64,000 bases of DNA from Ischnura elegans (taxonomy: Eukaryota; Arthropoda; Insecta; Odonata; Coenagrionidae): assembly GCF_921293095.1 (NCBI RefSeq), contig NC_060254.1, forward strand, positions 14,074,001 to 14,138,000, given 5' to 3'. This document shows, piece after piece, positions 59,901-64,000 of this stretch. Below the pieces are notes generated by a model that was given only the letters and a program-made list of their open reading frames with translations, ran no database searches and was not told the origin of the DNA. The translations under genes were made by a program, and so were the position numbers. How positions within the stretch are numbered: position 1 is the stretch's first letter; each line of letters opens with the position of its first letter.

Positions 59901-61790
59901 GCTAAATAAGCACCCTTGATACAATTAAAAAAAAGCAAGTAAGCCATCGATAAATTACTCGTAATACAGTCCAAACTAGCAGAGAGCGAGTCCATTCAAA
60001 AGAGGTGGTCCACAGCAATGCGCGGAAAAAATAAAGGAGAATATCCACTCTACTTTGAACGTAGCCCGAATGGTGCGGGTCCATGCGAGCTAGCCGGCCC
60101 TGAATATTGCACGCACCGCCGACGAAGCGCAAGGGAGATCCTGCCGCACTAATAACGGACCTGGGTTGGTGAGTGCAGGAGCAAATTAAGGGCAGGGCAA
60201 AGGGATAGGGTATAAAATGGAGAGAAGGAAAAAAGTGATATAGTTCCCGAAAAAGCTTACGGTGTTGCTAAGTAGACGAATTTATGATTGTTAATCTACG
60301 TATATTAATGTTGTAGTACATCAGTCAGTCATCTCCACATATTTACCGTATCATTCAGTCATTCTGTTTCTATTTTGTTCTTCCTCTCTATGTTTTTAAG
60401 CTATAGATGTACGATTTAATGCCTTTAATGTGGATTCTCTGTATTTATGTTTACCGTTCAACGTATTGATGAAAATATGGTACAAAAGTAGTGAAGAAAC
60501 ATAATGTATTACAATGGGACATTCTTATAGCACGCCACACTGTGTACCTGTTTGCTACTCTGTATCTAATAATCGGTTATCGTAGGTGGCAAGATGATCT
60601 AACACCGTTAGGCTCTTGCTAACGCACTTCTTTGCCAACTTAGATTTTTTTAAATTTTCCCTCGACGTATTTACGTTCCACTTAACTGTTTGTCACCATG
60701 GGTATGGAGGAGGCCCTGGTCCCTTCACGCACAACGTCTGCGATTAGATATCTTTCTTTTTTGGGCCCAAATCTGTATGAAAGCATATTCAAATCGAAAA
60801 TAAGCTAATTTAGCTCTTTATTCATAAAATTAACGCTAATAGACTCATAATATAGTAATGATTGCATATACCTATGCTTTCCTAATTGTTTCTTGAAATA
60901 CTGAAAATCTTCAGCAACCAAAGCGATGTCAAGAGATAACAGTTACGACGGCTGCAACCGAGTCTTTCTGCTGATGTATATCCCTCTCAAATATGTCCCG
61001 TAACGATGAATTAACAACACTAGCACCTGTAGTAAGATACAGACAATCTAGAAGAGCTTGCAAACAAGGTTATACAGTTACAGCAACCAAAACCTAAGTT
61101 AGAGAAAATAAAAAATAGATGAAATGTCAATTTACATATTTTTAGTCAAAACCCTACACATCAACATTGAAATGGACATGGCTCCATATTTACACCACTG
61201 GTTCATTCTTCCCTCTATTTCTGCAGAAATATCTAAGGGTACCAGCACTGACGCATGGCTACGGAATAGAGCAAGTATTGTGACGGTCTACATCGACGGT
61301 AGTGCAACACCGGAATGATATCCCACAGGGATGTATCAGAAACCCTACCGCCTCACCTAAAAGAAGGTCATCTCCACTAGATGAGAAAAAGAATCCACCA
61401 TAAATATTTTATTTCTCAACTTTAGTGGTAAAAGTGGATTGAGCTCTGCTGCTCGATTAGAAACTAGAGGCTTCCCATTTCGTGGGCCCAGTTGCTAGTA
61501 CCGGCGCGTCGCCGCCACCAGGTGACGCAGTATTTCCAGAGTCTACCCAATACCTGCATCAGTATTTTGAGGAGGGCTATTTACGTGAAGCATTATTTAC
61601 ATATCTCGAATGGTACGCTTAGCACTGGTACCTTTGGCGCCTGGAAGAGCATGCTAATTCCAAAGCCGGGTTTCTCTCCACCCTTCCTCACCTTTCCCTT
61701 CCCTTATTCGAATGATATCAGCTACCCATCACCTCCTCCACATATCATAATATATGAATTGGGTTGCGAGGAACATAATCGAAAAATGAC
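59901..61790. other. Non-coding stretch, nothing firmly recognised
   Basis: A GC-richer patch at about 59980-60220 ends in GGGTATAAAATGG (about 60207-60219), which would suit a core promoter. No following coding exon is recognised. 61490-61720 is GC-richer with a 110-codon frame of no known type. Confidence 0.35.
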
Positions 61791-61792
61791 AA

Positions 61793-62340
61793 AAATTTCA
61801 TTTGTTTGTTTTTCCTGTACATGAACACTAACCATTGCAAGTGAGGCTATACAAATTCATTCTTTCCTAAATACTTGCTAGCTTAAGTGACCCAGCACCT
61901 TTATAAACGAAAAATTATTTTGCTACGCGTATGGTGACGATTTGAACCGAGATGTATCAAGAAAGACTGCAACTTAAATACTGAATAAGAGCAATAGCAA
62001 TTACATAGACGAAATGCTTTAATTTTCATTTGTATGTTTTTCCTGAATATGAACCGGAAAAATATCCTATATGGCTACACTACTCAATTATTTCCTTAAT
62101 AATTACTAAGTTAAGTGCCCCAACACCCAGAAAAAGCAGGCCACATTTTCACAGCGTATGAAATAAGACTAAAACTTAAATAGTTAACAAGAACAATAGC
62201 CTTTACATAGAAAAAACTAGATGAAAGTCTTAATTTTCATTTTGTATGTTTCTCTTGAACATGAGCAGGAAAAATATCCTATATGGCTAAACCATTCCAT
62301 TATTTCCTTAATAATTACTAAGTTCTCCAACACCCACGTT
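61793..62340. repeat. Diverged tandem array, three units of about 210-230 bp
   Basis: Units start near 61793, 62021 and 62231. Each begins with a TTTTCATTTTGTATGTTTTTCCTG-like stretch in which the first 15 or so bases are well conserved. This is followed by a GGCTA(T/C)AC or GGCTAAAC stretch, then TTCCTTAATAATTACTAAGT-like and CACCCA. The third unit is truncated at about 110 bp. Confidence 0.65.
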
Positions 62341-62620
62341 TTACTTAGAAAAAAAGATAATGTCACGGGATGCAGGGAAGCTATTCGCGTGGTAATAGTT
62401 TTTCCCTTGCATACGTCCCAGAGGGATGAGTAAAAACACCAGCAAAGCCATCTGGATTCACAGCAACTCTATCGTCACCCCTTAAAACTGAAAAGAAGGA
62501 TGGCCTGGCAAAGGGTAGAGGGAGCCGGTATCGTTCAACCCTTTCCTCTCGTTTCACTCACCCCGGGACGAAAACACTCTAATAGCGACCACCCCGAAAC
62601 CTTATTTTTTTCATTCCCAT
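62341..62620. other. Non-coding stretch, nothing recognised
   Basis: Moderate GC content and no supported frame. Confidence 0.4.
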
Positions 62621-62890
62621 CATCACACGCTCACAATGCGCAAGGGATACCCTCTCTAAGGGTCGACCCGTGCACGAGTAACGGGCGAATCCCTTAACTT
62701 GATCCCGAGCGTCGAATCATCATGTGCCTTTCCCTTCGGTCGCGCGGCGTCGGCGTAAGGGCACAACCTCCTAGGGGGGTGAACCTCCCCACACCCGTTG
62801 CGTTAAAAAAGACCACCTTATTGTCACCTTTACAACGATTGCCTGCTAGATGTAGCGGGCAGTCGCACTTGTTGAGCGTTGCAGTCACAG
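62621..62890. other. GC-rich block with a strong 13-bp hairpin
   Basis: At 62836-62865, CGATTGCCTGCTA pairs with TAGCGGGCAGTCG around the tetraloop GATG. All 13 pairs form in plus-strand RNA if two G-U pairs are allowed. A second smaller stem (GGGG/CCCC around TGAACCT) lies near 62775-62792. The 64-codon minus frame over this block is not recognised. It could be a structured RNA or a repeat fragment. Confidence 0.45.
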
Positions 62891-64000
62891 GGAATGCTTA
62901 ACAAGGGAAAATGCGTATTTTTCCTATTTATTTTTCAATTTTCACTCGCGAAAAGGATACCGCATGCTTCTATATGCTTTACCTTTCAACTGTAGTAATT
63001 TCAAAAATGACTTCCACACACAAGTTACGTTAAGTGATCCACGTGTACTTTTTGAACACCCCTATGCACAGCTCGAATCTCACATACTCCAGGAATGAAT
63101 TCTTTCCAAACTAGTTCAAACGATTGAACCTAAACCTTAATGAAAGGTAGTTGAAGTTTTCCAAGAAAATTAAGTATTGCTGAAAACTGCACCTACCCTC
63201 CGATTCAATATTAGCAAACTATTATAATTTTTTAACACAGGTAATAAAAAGTGAAAAATAATCATCAAATTGGTGAACATAACTGACATATATTTCAACA
63301 TTTACTACAACAGTGCTTATAAGGGTCCATGAGAAGTCCGTTGCCACAACTTACAACGCCTCACGTTCCCTCGTTTGCAAAGTGACTAGAGCCCTGCAAA
63401 GCGCCTCACAAAACTCACCAATTTTCATTCTACTAGCGGTGAAATTGAAAGTAAACTGGAGCCTCTCATTAACGGATGTGAGTGTGGCTGCGCTCGACGA
63501 TCACTCGACTCAAGTCCACGGTCAACCACCAAGTATGAAAGCATTCGGCTGACGCGAATTCCATGTCGCCCAAACCTCCTGTGACAATTTTTCGCAATTG
63601 GCCCATGATTATAATGATTGAGACATGACAAGCAACAAGGAAGCTCAGCAAGATAAACCTGGGTGCAGAGCACACAGGTGGGCACTGCTAGTATGTTACT
63701 AAGAGAATATTGAGGAGTTGCGAGAAAAATGAGGCACGATTTCTCGGCTGTTTGGGTGAGTAAGACTGTCGCAGACGATTCTTGGCCGATCGTGACCGCA
63801 CGAGGCCGCAGAAAAGTGATTACTCCGACAGAGTGCGGACCATTTGCCCATTTCTCCATCCACAAATATTACAAAACAATATTAAAAAAAGGAGAACGAC
63901 GAGAATCATACACCACGGTTAATTTCCATGAGCACGAATATTACAAAATAAGATCATTATGTTGGCCTCTAAATGTGTTGTCACCCACCAAGCACTTAAA
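62891..64000. other. Non-coding stretch to the window end
   Basis: AT-rich to about 63300, then GC-richer. A 146-codon minus frame (63425-63865) is the longest here. Its peptide has scattered Cys and His but no motif I can name, so I leave it uncalled. Confidence 0.4.

Noticed and set aside
63425-63865. 146-codon minus-strand open frame with several Cys and His
   Set aside because: The spacing does not fit a zinc-finger or other motif I know, and there is no supporting context.

Overview
This window looks like AT-rich, repeat-dense, mostly non-coding DNA from an animal genome, most likely an arthropod and probably an insect. The evidence is the type of mobile element: Ty3/gypsy LTR element, Helitron, hAT-like and Harbinger-like MITEs, an endonuclease-RT LINE scar, tRNA-derived SINEs and a Penelope-like terminal motif. 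I see no bacterial operons, rRNA, CRISPR array or convincing host gene. The only intact long reading frame is the retrotransposon gag-pol at 39363-43283. The many other 60-190 codon frames have no recognisable domain and sit in biased composition.

Layout. 1-26.9 kb: AT-rich DNA with strand-skewed (pyrimidine- or purine-rich) GC islands, a diverged repeat cluster (1.9-4.4 kb), a foldback MITE (24.36 kb) and a tRNA-like fragment (24.7 kb). 26.9-28.6 kb: a Helitron with both diagnostic ends, carrying a broken helicase 3' part and a nested MITE. 28.7-29.0 kb: a tRNA-derived SINE. 36.7-37.1 kb: a Harbinger-type MITE. 37.5-44.8 kb: a three-level nest, in which a hAT-like element (14-bp TIRs, near-perfect 8-bp target duplication) holds a young Ty3/gypsy element (223-bp LTRs, 5-bp target duplication), which in turn holds a palindromic double-headed tRNA-SINE (13-bp target duplication) near the start of gag. 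47.4 kb: another SINE fragment. 52.1-52.7 kb: an (ATC)n block between 15-bp repeats, and an inverted pair of Penelope-like ends with a degenerate hammerhead-ribozyme-like core. 53.3-54.0 kb: a hAT-type MITE. 56.4-57.1 kb: a LINE scar. 61.8-62.3 kb: a diverged tandem array. 62.6-62.9 kb: a GC-rich block with a strong hairpin.

How it fits together. The only working machinery visible is the Ty3/gypsy element: promoter and polyadenylation signal in each LTR, a primer-binding site resembling tRNA-Leu, and one frame with zinc knuckles, protease, RT, RNase H and integrase. Its LTRs differ at 2 of 223 positions, so it inserted recently. The SINE came later, cut the original gag start from the rest and shifted frame, but its tail supplies a new in-frame ATG. 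All other elements are non-autonomous or broken.
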